NCBI RefSeq assembly: GCF_000425805.1
Contig: NZ_AUED01000001.1
Coordinates: forward strand, 434,001-498,000
Source: Pseudomonas vranovensis DSM 16006
Lineage (GTDB): Bacteria > Pseudomonadota > Gammaproteobacteria > Pseudomonadales > Pseudomonadaceae
Direction: 5' to 3'
DNA: 64,000 nucleotides
The translations under genes were made by a program, and so were the position numbers. The notes beneath the pieces are model-generated. The model was not told the origin of the DNA. It saw only the letters and a program-made list of their open reading frames with translations, and made no database searches. Below are positions 24,850 through 33,740 of this stretch, one piece after another. The stretch's first letter is position 1. Each line of letters starts with the position of its first letter.

Positions 24850-25158
24850 TTATTGGTTTTCAGCTGCGCTTCGGCAGCTCTCGCAGCGCCATCCTTTATA
24901 GCGCTCGGATTTTTCAAGGGCTGTAACCAATTCACGACCGCCTATAATATTCTGGCAGTTGTTATGTTTTTCATTTGGTTTTTTCATGCCCTCGCATTTT
25001 TTTTGCAGGAAAGGGCTTACCACTGCCTGTTGCTTTGACGAAAGCGCTCTAAATCCCTTGTCGACGGCTAGCTGGGCGTAGCTTTGTACGCTCGGCTTTT
25101 CATCTTGAAATGCGTTCTGCGCGATAAGGGCCGAGAAAATCTCTCGCTCGATAGTCAT
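24850..25158 (-). CDS. Hypothetical small Cys-rich protein (102 aa)
   Basis: Unrecognised. Helical N-terminal two thirds, then four cysteines (C55, C68, C92, C95) with a final CESC that could bind zinc. AAGGA lies eight bases before the ATG. AT-rich; sits in the remnant zone between two tRNA-Cys copies, so probably phage-derived. Confidence 0.55.
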   Translation of the reverse strand: MTIEREIFSALIAQNAFQDEKPSVQSYAQLAVDKGFRALSSKQQAVVSPFLQKKCEGMKKPNEKHNNCQNIIGGRELVTALEKSERYKGWRCESCRSAAENQ

Positions 25159-25542
25159 TCGTTAATCCTTTATTCAACCAACAAGTTTGCTCATGGTGTT
25201 TCTTCTGCTGAGCAATGCGAAAGCATACGTTACCACTGGGTGGGGCTTTAATGAACTGGGTTTCCATCCAGCTATAAAAGGCAAGGTTTCTCATTTTTGC
25301 TCGGTCAATGTTGGTTTCTAGGTGTTTAGAGTATTTCAAGAGGTCATTGTTACAATTTATTTCTTGTTCGGCGGGTTAGAGAAGTTCCGCTTTGCACTTT
25401 GATGGGGGCGTCGAGCGAAACCTTCTGTGTTTCGCGATAAATGTAAGGGTGGTGATACTTTTTATGAGCTTCTGTTTTTATAATTTGGTTCGATGCGGAA
25501 TCGAGTGCTATGTAAGCATTCGAAAAATAAGTAAATAGATCA
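25159..25542. other. AT-rich remnant region without a clear gene
   Basis: Low-GC DNA between the Cys-rich gene and the second tRNA-like copy. Only short open frames without good ribosome sites occur. It probably represents decayed right-end DNA of the second prophage. Confidence 0.4.
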
Positions 25543-25589
25543 CGGATTGAAAACCGTCCACGCCGGTTCGATTCCGTCCTCGGCCTTCC
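25543..25589 (+). other. Second, degenerate tRNA-Cys 3' end (att remnant)
   Basis: CGGATTGAAAACCGTC..., then CACGCCGGTTCGATTCCG.CCTCGGCC, closely matching the copy at 23437 but with changes in the anticodon loop and acceptor end. Followed by the same TATTGAAA-terminator block. It is an old attachment-site copy, not a functional tRNA. Confidence 0.75.
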
Positions 25590-25596
25590 TTATTGA

Positions 25597-25630
25597 AAAC
25601 CCCGCAGATCAACGTCTGCGGGGTTTTCTT
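25597..25630 (+). terminator. tRNA operon terminator copy 2
   Basis: CCCCGCAGA-TCAACG-TCTGCGGGG followed by TTTTC, after the second tRNA-Cys remnant. Confidence 0.75.
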
Positions 25631-25666
25631 TTGTGGGTCGGAAAAGGGTGGAGTTTCGAAACTTTG

Positions 25667-25995
25667 TCATTCGGAAGGCTTGCCGATGGCCTTTGTGCGG
25701 CGATAAACCCGCTCGGTAATTCCCTCCTTGGAGTGACCCAGCAGTAGGCTGGCGTCGGCCAGGTCAGTGATTTCCGCTGCAGCCTTCGGCCTGGTATCTC
25801 GAAACTGAAATTGAGCAATCCGATCCGCAAGTTCTGGCTTCCTCTCGCTGACCGCTTTCACCCGCACAGCCTCCGCGCATCTTGCCAACGGTTACGCAAC
25901 ATTTCCCACGACAGTCTCTTGTCATTACCGCTCAGAATGAAGAACGGCGACAGGTGATCTCTGGTTCTGAGCTTGATGCGCTCCAGCCGCGTGCC
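25667..25995 (-). pseudogene. Broken 3' end of a phage tyrosine integrase (copy 2)
   Basis: Fragments read RLERIKLRTRDHLSPFFILS, NDKRLSWEMLRNRWQDARR, then after a frameshift near 25880 ADRIAQFQFRDTRPKAAAEI..LLLGHSKEGITERVYRR..GKPSE and stop. The catalytic Tyr is retained here, unlike copy 1. The 5' half is missing; the sequence joins the 3' end of the oprD-like gene. Clearly homologous to copy 1, so both belonged to related tRNA-Cys-targeting phages. Confidence 0.78.
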
Positions 25996-26022
25996 AGCCG
26001 AAACCAAACCATTGTCGAAGCC

Positions 26023-27381
26023 CTACAGCCAATCAAGTGGATGCTCCACGATCACTCGGACTTCATTGATGTCCTGCAGATCCGCCGCCGCTTCGTGGTT
26101 GCCGCGATACACGGCGAACCGCGTGCGCAGCAGCATGCCCCTGGCCCAGCCTTGTTGCACGACGTAACGGATGTCGACATCCAGCTCATGCCAACGTGCA
26201 CCGTCGTACATGCCATAGGTCGAAGCCGGCCCCCCCGAAAACTGCGTACTGGGCGTCCAGCCACTGTCACTGGCACCGCGGCCGGTGACGTAGCGAGTCA
26301 TGAAATTCAGGCCGGGGATGCCTAGCGATGCCAAGTCCAAGTCATAACGCACCTGTTGCGATTTCATTCCAGGGGCGTTGAAGTCGGAGAGTTGTACCGA
26401 GTTTGTCAAGTCGATCGACAGGCCGCCGACATAGTCGAACGGTGTTTCGCCATCGATCTGCTGGTAGGCGAGGGTGAGCCTGTGTGCGCCCACGCGGTAA
26501 GCGGTCGCCAGGCTCCAACTGGTGTTATCGATCGGCCCTGACAACTGCCGACCGGTGGCATCGCTGCGATACAGATGGGTATCGAAGTTCAGCCCATGTC
26601 CATTGTTCAAGGGCACATCGTAGTTGAGGTTGAGGTAGTTCTGCAGCCAGTTGTCTTCTGCCCGGGCGTGAAATAGCTTCAGCCCTAAGGTATCGCCAAG
26701 GCGATAACTGGCGCCGATGAAATCCAGGCTGCGGACCTGGGCATCGGAGTAGCGGGTGCGCAGGCTGTCGTCGCGGTTGCTTGAGGCAAATTCGTGGTAG
26801 GCGGTGAAGTGTCCGGCCTCAAGCTGCAGGGGAGGTAGCGCCTGGCTGCGCAAGTACATGCCAGTGGCCATTTCTGGAAGCAGACGGCTGTCGGCTGTGG
26901 TGAAGACAGGCGTGCTGGTGCGCATTTCGCCCCATTTCAGTTCAGTGCCCCAGGCCCGCACCTTGAGTGCGGCGCCCGCTTGGCTGTAGTGGTCTTCGAC
27001 CTTCGCATCGGCCTCGCGATTGTGGTTGATCGGCAGCAGGGCAGTGCCGGTGCGACCGGCGCCGCTATCGAGCTTGACGCCCAGCTGGGCGTGGGCATCC
27101 ACTCCCAGGCCCAGCGCGCCCGGCGTGTAGCCTGAGGTATAGCGCAGCATCAGGCCATGAGCCCATTCTTCGCGGTAGCCGTTGCGATCACTGGCCGGTA
27201 GTTTCGGATTTACGCCTTGAGTGTTGCTTGCACCGTTGCGCAGGTCGCGATTGAAGTAGTAGTTGCGATTGATCAGTTCAAGACGGCTGGCTTCTACAAA
27301 ACCGTCGGTGCTGGCCAGAAGTAGCGAGGAGTCGCCGGTCAGCAGGGCAGCGCAGAGCAGTTTGGCGTGGGGACGAGGCAT
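26023..27381 (-). CDS. OprD-family outer-membrane porin
   Basis: A 452-residue substrate-specific porin of the OprD/OpdK group: signal peptide, then FVEASRLELINRNYYFNRD near the N-terminus (family signature), alternating beta strands throughout and a C-terminal strand. ATG 27381 is preferred over an upstream frame start. It is last in a leftward run amidohydrolase-MFS-porin, suggesting the porin admits the compound that the MFS carrier imports and the hydrolase cleaves. An A-rich CA motif overlaps its ribosome site. Confidence 0.9.
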   Translation of the reverse strand: MPRPHAKLLCAALLTGDSSLLLASTDGFVEASRLELINRNYYFNRDLRNGASNTQGVNPKLPASDRNGYREEWAHGLMLRYTSGYTPGALGLGVDAHAQLGVKLDSGAGRTGTALLPINHNREADAKVEDHYSQAGAALKVRAWGTELKWGEMRTSTPVFTTADSRLLPEMATGMYLRSQALPPLQLEAGHFTAYHEFASSNRDDSLRTRYSDAQVRSLDFIGASYRLGDTLGLKLFHARAEDNWLQNYLNLNYDVPLNNGHGLNFDTHLYRSDATGRQLSGPIDNTSWSLATAYRVGAHRLTLAYQQIDGETPFDYVGGLSIDLTNSVQLSDFNAPGMKSQQVRYDLDLASLGIPGLNFMTRYVTGRGASDSGWTPSTQFSGGPASTYGMYDGARWHELDVDIRYVVQQGWARGMLLRTRFAVYRGNHEAAADLQDINEVRVIVEHPLDWL

Positions 27382-27392
27382 GGTTGTAGCAC

Positions 27393-27409
27393 CTGTTGTT
27401 ATTGTTTTT
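27393..27409 (-). promoter_or_regulatory. Crc/Hfq-type CA motif at oprD-like start
   Basis: On the minus strand the leader reads AAAAACAATAACAACAG immediately before and overlapping the ribosome site CAGGTG. This matches the AAnAAnAA pattern bound by Hfq-Crc for catabolite repression in Pseudomonas. Confidence 0.6.
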
Positions 27410-27485
27410 CGCGCAGCTGGATGCACGACGCAATGGCGCGTCGCAAAAGGGGGAATGGTTGTGCTCGTCCTTGAGCGGGGGTGAC

Positions 27486-28802
27486 TCAGCTGAGGTCTTT
27501 GCCGACGGTCTCGGGGGCCAGCTTCAAACCTATCAGCGACAGCAGGATCGCGGCGAAGATGTACCAGGCCGGGGCGTTGGGGCTGCCTGTGAGGCTTACC
27601 AGGCCGGCGGCGAAGAACTGCGCAAAACCACCGAACAGCGCCACGCCGATGCAGTAGGCAAGGGACATGCCACTGGCGCGTATCTGCGTGGGGAACAGTT
27701 CCGGCAGCATCGCCAGGTTAGGCACGATGGTGTAGGTCAGGGGGATGCACAGCAAGGTCACTACGGTCAGCAATATGCTAATGCTCGGGTACTGGTTGAT
27801 TAGCAGGAATGCCGGGTAAATCGCCAGCAGCAGTATCGGAAGTGGCCAGAAAATCGCCTTGCGCCGGCCGATGCGATCACTCAGGCGCCCGGCGTGGGCC
27901 GACAGCAATAACGGCGGAAGGCAGGCGCAAATGGCTGCCCAAGCACCGACGCTCAGCGGCATGCCGAGTACGCCGACGGCGTGGTTGGCCAGGTAGAACT
28001 GAATGGTGTAGATCGGCACCGTGGCGCCAACCACCAGCAGGACACCGGCGAGCAGCTGCCGCGGGTGCTGCAGCAACAGTGCCAACTGCCCGGAGCGCGA
28101 CAGCGGTGGATTGGTTCGCTGAGACTGACGATGGACGACGGTTTCCTCCAGGCGATGGCGAATGTACTCACTGACCGGGATCCCGAGGATGCCCATGGCG
28201 AACACGAGGCGCCACCCCCAGCTGTCCATGGCCTCGGGGCTGAGTAGGTTGCTCAAGCCCATGACCATCAAGCCGCCGATGAGGATACCCAGGCTCTGGC
28301 TGAAGGTCTGCCAGCTGCAGTAGTAGCCGCGCGAATGCTTGTCGGCGTACTCCATCAGCATGGTGGTCGAGGTGCCGATCTGGCCACCGACGGCGAAGCC
28401 TTGCAGCAATCGCGCAGCGATGACGATGGCCGGACCGAGCAGTCCTGCCTGGGCGTAGGTCGGGGCAACGGTGAACAGCAAAGAACCGATTGCCATCAGC
28501 CACAAGGTCAAGCGCATTGCTGCCTTGCGTCCGACACGGTCGGCATACATGCCGATCACTAGGCCACCCAGCGGGCGCATGACGAAGCCAGTGCCGAATA
28601 CCGCCAGCGACAGCATCAGGGGGATCAGCGGATGGTCACCGAATGGAAAAAACAGCCTGGCCATCAGCGTCGCCAGCATGCTGTAGACCAGGAAGTCGTA
28701 AAACTCCAGAGCGTTGCCTAGGCAGATGGCGGCGATAGCCCGATGGTTTTTCGGTCGGACAAGTTCGCAGTTGAGGTCGAGTGTTGTTGTTTTTGTTGTC
28801 AT
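27486..28802 (-). CDS. MFS transporter, metabolite:H+ symporter (MHS) type
   Basis: A 438-residue twelve-helix carrier. RPLGGLVIGMYADRVGRK (loop 2-3 signature) and LSDRIGRRKAI (loop 8-9 repeat) are MFS/MHS hallmarks; relatives import organic acids. Lies 104 bases from the porin gene and 27 from the amidohydrolase, same strand, as one operon. The first codons after ATG (ACAACAAAAACAAC) form a CA motif for Hfq-Crc. Confidence 0.88.
   Translation of the reverse strand: MTTKTTTLDLNCELVRPKNHRAIAAICLGNALEFYDFLVYSMLATLMARLFFPFGDHPLIPLMLSLAVFGTGFVMRPLGGLVIGMYADRVGRKAAMRLTLWLMAIGSLLFTVAPTYAQAGLLGPAIVIAARLLQGFAVGGQIGTSTTMLMEYADKHSRGYYCSWQTFSQSLGILIGGLMVMGLSNLLSPEAMDSWGWRLVFAMGILGIPVSEYIRHRLEETVVHRQSQRTNPPLSRSGQLALLLQHPRQLLAGVLLVVGATVPIYTIQFYLANHAVGVLGMPLSVGAWAAICACLPPLLLSAHAGRLSDRIGRRKAIFWPLPILLLAIYPAFLLINQYPSISILLTVVTLLCIPLTYTIVPNLAMLPELFPTQIRASGMSLAYCIGVALFGGFAQFFAAGLVSLTGSPNAPAWYIFAAILLSLIGLKLAPETVGKDLS
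28781..28799 (-). promoter_or_regulatory. Crc/Hfq-type CA motif at MFS gene start
   Basis: Minus strand ACAACAAAAACAACAACAC spans codons 1-7 of the carrier gene. It is long and purely A/C, as in validated Hfq-Crc targets; two genes of one operon carry such motifs. Confidence 0.6.
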
Positions 28803-28829
28803 CGCAATGGTGCTCTCGGGGAGGTCGAT

Positions 28830-30005
28830 TCAGTCGAGAAAACGCTGCGCCAGCCGCACCCAGAAGGTTGCGCCCAGCGGTAGGATCTGGTCGTTGAAGT
28901 CGTAGCCAGGGTTGTGGACTTCACAATTTCCAGCGCCGTCGCCGTTGCCGATCAGCACGTAGCAACCGGGTATCTGCTCCAGCCAGAAAGCGAAGTCGTC
29001 ACTGGCGCAAATGGGTTTCTGGTTATGCACCAGGCCATCGTCACCCAGCCAGACTCGCACCACCTGCTCGGCCAGTCGGCTGGCTGTCGGGTCATTGACC
29101 AACACCGGGTAGCCGCTACCGAAGCTGACTTCGGCCTGTGCGCCATAGCTCTGCGCATGCAATTCGGCCAGGGTCTGAATACGTTGGCGCAGCAGGCTGC
29201 GGACTTGCGGATTGAGCGTGCGGACACTGAGACGCAGCTCGGCGGTCTGCGGGATGACATTGGCGGCGTCACCGGCGAGGAAGGCGCCGATGGTGATGAT
29301 CGCGGTTTCGCTAGGTGGCGCATTGCGCGAGACGATGGTCTGCAGGACCAACACCAATGACGCGCCGATCACCACTGGGTCGATGGTCTTCTCCGGCATG
29401 GCGCCATGGCCGCCTTTGCCATGGATGACAATGCTGACGCTATCGGTGGATGCCATGCAGGGGCCGGCCAATATGCCGAACTTGCCGACCGGCATGCCGG
29501 GCGAGTTGTGCAGGGCGAACAGGGCGTCGCAGGGGAACAGTTTGAAGACGCCTTCATCCAGCATGCGTTTGGCGCCTGAGCCGCCATGGCCTTCTTCGGC
29601 AGGCTGAAAGAACACGTGCAAGGTGCCCTGCCAGCTACGCACGCGGGCCAGCTCGCAGGCCGCGGCGAGGAGCATTGCTGTATGGCCATCGTGCCCGCAA
29701 GCGTGCATCTTGCCCGGTGTAGCGCTGGCCCAAGGTTGCGTGCCGTGTTCCTGGATCGGTAGGGCATCCAGTTCTGCACGCAGGCCCAGTGACGGACCCT
29801 GGCCGCAACGCAAAGTACCGACTACGGCGGTGGTGGCCATGTCCTTGTGGATCTCGTAGCCCCAATCCTCCAAGTGTTTGATCACGCGCTCCCGGGTGGC
29901 AAATTCCTCAAAGCCCAGCTCAGGCTGGCGATGGATTGCCCGGCGTAGCTCGATCATGGCGGGAGTGATGGCTTTGATGCCGGGGTCAATATCGGTGTCG
30001 TGCAT
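28830..30005 (-). CDS. M20-family amidohydrolase (hippurate hydrolase-like)
   Basis: A 391-residue M20D peptidase/amidohydrolase. Metal-binding motifs: HACGHDGHTAML near residue 97, QPAEEGHGG with the catalytic and metal Glu near 133, and a His near the C-terminus. The lid dimerisation domain lies between. Relatives cleave N-acyl or N-aroyl amino acids such as hippurate or IAA conjugates. ATG 30005 has AGGA nine bases upstream. First gene of the operon with MFS and porin, divergent from a LysR gene. Confidence 0.88.
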   Translation of the reverse strand: MHDTDIDPGIKAITPAMIELRRAIHRQPELGFEEFATRERVIKHLEDWGYEIHKDMATTAVVGTLRCGQGPSLGLRAELDALPIQEHGTQPWASATPGKMHACGHDGHTAMLLAAACELARVRSWQGTLHVFFQPAEEGHGGSGAKRMLDEGVFKLFPCDALFALHNSPGMPVGKFGILAGPCMASTDSVSIVIHGKGGHGAMPEKTIDPVVIGASLVLVLQTIVSRNAPPSETAIITIGAFLAGDAANVIPQTAELRLSVRTLNPQVRSLLRQRIQTLAELHAQSYGAQAEVSFGSGYPVLVNDPTASRLAEQVVRVWLGDDGLVHNQKPICASDDFAFWLEQIPGCYVLIGNGDGAGNCEVHNPGYDFNDQILPLGATFWVRLAQRFLD

Positions 30006-30150
30006 ATTGTCTTGTCCTGGTTCGCAAGGCGACACTGCGCGGCCCGTTGGCTGGCGCGTTCGCGTGATCTAACCTAGCGCCAGCAAGCGGTGCACATAAG
30101 CTGCAAAATGGTTGTCGTGACGACCTTTGGTGTTCAGGCAGGAGAAACGC

Positions 30151-31101
30151 TTGAAGTTGCATCAGTTACAGGCCCTGATCGCAGTGGCCGACAGTGGGGG
30201 CATTCGCTCGGCGGCGCGGGGCCTGGGGTTGTCCCAGGCGGCGATCACCCGGGCCTTGCGTGAGCTGGAAGAAGAGCAGGGGCTTGCGCTGTTGTCGCGT
30301 CATGCCGGGGGGGCACGTCTGACGGTGGCCGGGCAGACCTTGCTGCCCCACGCCCGGCAGATCGCCAGCCAGTTGGAGAGTGCCCAGCGTGATCTTGCCA
30401 GTCTGCGCGGCGAAGCGCCGACGCGGCTGTGCGTGGGGGTAACACCGTGGTTCGGACAGACCTTGCTGGCCGTGGCGGTGCAGGCTTTTCGTCGCGAGAT
30501 GCCTGCTGTGCAATTGGAGCTCTACGAAGGTTTGCAAGCAGTCAGCTTGTCATTGCTGCGCACCGGCCAGATGCAGTTTGCTCTCGGCCCTGCGGGCAAT
30601 CTGCCCGGTCAGGAGTTCGCCCATGAACCGCTGGCCCGCTATCGCATGCGGGTATTGGCAAACGACAAACATCCCCTGCGGACGGCCCGGTCGTTGGGGC
30701 AGTTGCTGGAGCAGGACTGGGTGATGAACTTCACCCAGGCCAGCCAGGATCAGGTCTTGCGCCATCTGTTTGGCCGCCACGGCTACAGCGTTGCTCCCGG
30801 GCGCATCGTCTGCGCCCAGTCCAGTGCCATGCTGAGCAGCCTGATCATCGATGCCGGCATGTTGGGCTATTCGCCCGAACCGATGTTGTTGTGTGAACCT
30901 TTGCGCGGCAAGGCCACAGCTCTGGCGCTGGATGAAACGTTGGAGGAGGGCGACATCAGCGTCGTGCGTTTGCGCGATCAGGCCCTGGATCCTGCAGCGC
31001 GCTGTTTTGTGGTGTGCCTGCAGCAAGCGTTGAAAGCCTGCAGTCGTTCAGCCGATGCCGAGTCCCGGCAGTTGGCCGATATGCTCCGGTTGCTGTTCTG
31101 A
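30151..31101 (+). CDS. LysR-family regulator, divergent from amidohydrolase operon
   Basis: A 316-residue LysR regulator. The N-terminal winged helix reads MKLHQLQALIAVADSGGIRSAARGLGLSQAAITRALRELE; the effector domain starts near residue 90. The TTG at 30151 is chosen because AGGAGA lies seven bases upstream and the family starts exactly there. The divergent arrangement (145 bases between start codons) predicts that it controls the amidohydrolase-MFS-oprD operon. Confidence 0.9.
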   Translation: MKLHQLQALIAVADSGGIRSAARGLGLSQAAITRALRELEEEQGLALLSRHAGGARLTVAGQTLLPHARQIASQLESAQRDLASLRGEAPTRLCVGVTPWFGQTLLAVAVQAFRREMPAVQLELYEGLQAVSLSLLRTGQMQFALGPAGNLPGQEFAHEPLARYRMRVLANDKHPLRTARSLGQLLEQDWVMNFTQASQDQVLRHLFGRHGYSVAPGRIVCAQSSAMLSSLIIDAGMLGYSPEPMLLCEPLRGKATALALDETLEEGDISVVRLRDQALDPAARCFVVCLQQALKACSRSADAESRQLADMLRLLF

Positions 31102-31283
31102 GTGAGTTCTCCTGCGTTTTCGGCAACTACTGGCGCAGCAGTTTGTTGTTTTCCCAGGGGAGGGAGCATCACCGGCGCGGCAGAGGTTGATGAGGTGCGC
31201 GCAGTGGTTTCGATGCATGGCGGTATAGGGAACCCATTCTAGAATCCGTCAATGCCATGTGATTCCAACTTAATTATTGCGAG

Positions 31284-31308
31284 CCCCGCAGAGTAGATCT
31301 GCGGGGGG
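31284..31308. terminator. Bidirectional hairpin between LysR and GNAT genes
   Basis: CCCCGCAGA-gtaga-TCTGCGGGG between two convergent genes. The stem is the same as in the tRNA-Cys terminator copies, but flanks differ and there is no T-run. Confidence 0.5.
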
Positions 31309-31331
31309 GCAAGCGTTGTGTGGTATTCGCT

Positions 31332-31802
31332 TCAGTCCAGCGCAGGCAGTGCCATCCGGTACTCGATCACCCCCGGCTTTTCGGCTATCCAATCGTATAG
31401 TCGCTGTGCGGTCTGGTTAGTCTCCTGGGTATGCCAATAGAGCCGATCGCAGCGTTTCTCCTGCGCCTGCCCCTGAACAAACTCGATCAACTGCTTGCCA
31501 ACCATTTTCCCCCGGGCAGTGGGGCAGACGTACAGGTCCTCGAGGTAGCAGAAGTTGTTACGCGCCCAGGTCGAGCGATGGAAAACAAAATGGACGAAGC
31601 CGAGAAGCCGCTCACCTTCCGTGGCAACGGCGCAGTGCACGGGCTCTGCAGGGTCGAAGAACCGAGCCCAGGTCAGCTCTGTCGTGTCCTCGCTCAGTTC
31701 CACCTTGTAGAACGCCTGATACTGGTCCCAGTACAGGGACCATGGTTGGTAATCACTCTGTTCCAACTCGCGAACGGAAACGAATTGTTGTGCAGCTGTC
31801 AT
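31332..31802 (-). CDS. GNAT-family N-acetyltransferase
   Basis: A 156-residue GNAT enzyme: CYLEDLYVCPTARGKMVGKQLIEFV carries the acetyl-CoA pyrophosphate-binding motif A, and YWHTQETNQTAQRLYDW is motif B. Length is normal. ATG 31802 has AAGGGG eight bases upstream. Substrate unknown, probably a small amine or amino acid. Divergent from the MocR regulator with about 100 bases between starts, so it may be its target. Confidence 0.88.
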   Translation of the reverse strand: MTAAQQFVSVRELEQSDYQPWSLYWDQYQAFYKVELSEDTTELTWARFFDPAEPVHCAVATEGERLLGFVHFVFHRSTWARNNFCYLEDLYVCPTARGKMVGKQLIEFVQGQAQEKRCDRLYWHTQETNQTAQRLYDWIAEKPGVIEYRMALPALD

Positions 31803-31903
31803 CGTGGAACCCCTTTCGGTTGAAGAATGGTCGGAAAACAATGCATTTATAGCGATAGAATGGCCGGAATTGCCCTACCACTTTCTGCAAATGAACCAGA
31901 CCA

Positions 31904-33385
31904 ATGTTCAAGCACTCACAGTTGCAGTCGGTTAAAGCCTGGATGACCGACCCCGCTCATGGAACGTTGTCGCTGCATGTACGTATCCAGAGGGCGATTC
32001 GTCAATTGGTACTTGATGGCGCGCTGCCGGTCGGCAAGGCGTTGCCTGCCTCACGTCCTTTGGCCCGTTCCCTGGGCGTGTCGAGGGATACCGTAGAGGC
32101 GGCATACAGTCAGTTGCATGCAGAGGGTTACATCGAGCGCCGCGTGGGCAGCGGAAGTTTCGTTTCGCAACGTGCTCGGCACCTGCCAATGCGAAAGCGC
32201 CAACGCGAGGCTGTCTGCGATGGCCCACCTCAGCTCAGCCGCAGGGCGATGGACATGCTTCAGGGCGGGGGCGTGGACAACTTTCAAGCACCGCGCCCCT
32301 TCGCACCTGGGGTAGCCGAGACCCGGCGCTTTCCCTTGGCAATTTGGGAAAAGCTGGAGCGCCAGGTGTACAAGGAATATGGCACCCAGGCTCTGGATCA
32401 CAGTGCGCCCCAAGGCATGGCTTCACTGCGGATTGCAATCGCTGACTACCTCAACCTTGAACGTGGGGCGAAGGCGTCCGCCGATCGGGTGTTGATTCTC
32501 ACCAGTTCACAGCAGGCGCTTGGCCTGTGCGCGCAACTACTCATGGATGCGGGCGACCCGGTGCTGGTCGAAGACCCTCTCTACCAAGGCACCCGCAAAG
32601 CTGTTGCCGCCGCAGGCCTCAAGTGCATTCCCGTGCCGGTGGATGATAGCGGCATGCAGGTGGAGGGCATGAGCTCGCTGGCCAGTAATGCCAGGGCGGT
32701 TTTTCTTACGCCTTCCCATCAATACCCAACCGGGGCGACGTTGTCGCTTGACAGACGGTTGCTCGCGATCGAATGGGCAAGGCAGCAGCGTGGCTGGATC
32801 ATCGAGGATGACTACGACAGTGAGTTCCACTACGAAGGCAGGCCAACTGCCTGCGTGCAGGGCCTGGACCCGCATGAGCGGACACTCTACATCGGCACCT
32901 TCACCAAGTCGCTGTTCGCGGGGCTGCGTATTGGCTATCTGTTGTTGCCGCCCAATCTCGTCGCCCCGATGACCAGCGCCCGCACGCTGCAGGATGGGCA
33001 TACAGCGTCCATTGCCCAACTGACACTGGCAAGGTTTATGGAAGGCGGGCACTACACGGCTCATGTGCGGAACATGAGGGCGCTGTATGGCGAGAGACGG
33101 GACGTACTAGCTGAACTCGTGCACAAGCGCCTGGGAGAGTTTCTAGCGCCGCGCATCCCGGCCGGAGGACTGCAGATGCCCTGCCATTTCGTCCAGGACC
33201 TCTCGGAAGATGCTGTGGTCACGGCGGCAAGAGCGGTTGGTATCGACCTGCTGGGGCTTGGCGGCTTACATGCGACGCCGAGAAATGATGTTGGCGTTCT
33301 GATGGGGTTCGCGGCACACACGCCTGGCGAAATGCGCGCCTCGGTGGAGAATCTGGCAAAGGTGTTTGCGGGCCTGCTCAGGTAG
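31904..33385 (+). CDS. MocR/PdxR-type GntR regulator with aminotransferase domain
   Basis: A 493-residue fusion: GntR winged helix at about residues 18-90 (LVLDGALPVGKALPASRPLARSLGVSRDTV) and a fold-type I PLP aminotransferase domain from about 130 to the end, with TFTKSLFAGLRIGYL holding the PLP lysine and DDYDSEF the pyridine-binding Asp. MocR proteins sense PLP or amino acids and commonly regulate a divergent gene, here the GNAT enzyme. Confidence 0.92.
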   Translation: MFKHSQLQSVKAWMTDPAHGTLSLHVRIQRAIRQLVLDGALPVGKALPASRPLARSLGVSRDTVEAAYSQLHAEGYIERRVGSGSFVSQRARHLPMRKRQREAVCDGPPQLSRRAMDMLQGGGVDNFQAPRPFAPGVAETRRFPLAIWEKLERQVYKEYGTQALDHSAPQGMASLRIAIADYLNLERGAKASADRVLILTSSQQALGLCAQLLMDAGDPVLVEDPLYQGTRKAVAAAGLKCIPVPVDDSGMQVEGMSSLASNARAVFLTPSHQYPTGATLSLDRRLLAIEWARQQRGWIIEDDYDSEFHYEGRPTACVQGLDPHERTLYIGTFTKSLFAGLRIGYLLLPPNLVAPMTSARTLQDGHTASIAQLTLARFMEGGHYTAHVRNMRALYGERRDVLAELVHKRLGEFLAPRIPAGGLQMPCHFVQDLSEDAVVTAARAVGIDLLGLGGLHATPRNDVGVLMGFAAHTPGEMRASVENLAKVFAGLLR

Positions 33386-33466
33386 TTTGCGGCCGGCTAT
33401 AGGTGGCGGGGCGGATTAAACTCATCTCCCAGCTGCCGAGGTGAATGGTTGGAATGGAAGGCATAC

Positions 33467-33515
33467 TCGGCTTGCCTTTTTGAAAGCCCCGCAGATTAAC
33501 GTCTGCGGGGTTTTC
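33467..33515 (+). repeat. Third copy of tRNA-Cys acceptor/terminator block
   Basis: CTCGGCTTGCC, then TTTTTGAAAGCCCCGCAGA-TTAACG-TCTGCGGGG-TTTTC matches the blocks after the tRNA-Cys remnants at 23437 and 25543, including the CTCGGC acceptor bases, though the rest of the tRNA is gone. It works as a terminator for the MocR gene. Its similarity suggests the far boundary of an old island. Confidence 0.55.
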
Positions 33516-33572
33516 GTTGGCACGCAGAAAAGCCGAAAGTACAAGCAGCGATGACTTGAGTTTCTTTGACAT
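33516..33572 (-). pseudogene. Decapitated gene: start plus signal-peptide fragment
   Basis: Reading leftwards from 33572 (GGGAGG seven bases upstream) the frame is MSKKLKSSLLVLSAFLRA and then runs into the terminator block at 33515. A strong ribosome site and a signal-peptide-like start without a following protein point to a gene cut at the block boundary. The lost product cannot be identified. Confidence 0.4.
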
Positions 33573-33740
33573 GACGATGCCTCCCGCCCAATAGCGGCTG
33601 TTCAATAGAGGGTGAATTGGGCTTTTGGATGCCGTATCGGCCAATAAAGGATGGTTATTGCACCGATGGTCGCCTATAAGCGAAATGGATATCTATCTCA
33701 TCAGTTACCGCGCCTACTGGGTAATCAGAGGAGATTCGGT

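Noticed and set aside
25543..25589. tRNA-Phe because the loop reads TTGAAAA
   Set aside because: Flanking bases, T arm and terminator match the tRNA-Cys copy, and there is no 5' half; the GAA is a decayed anticodon loop.
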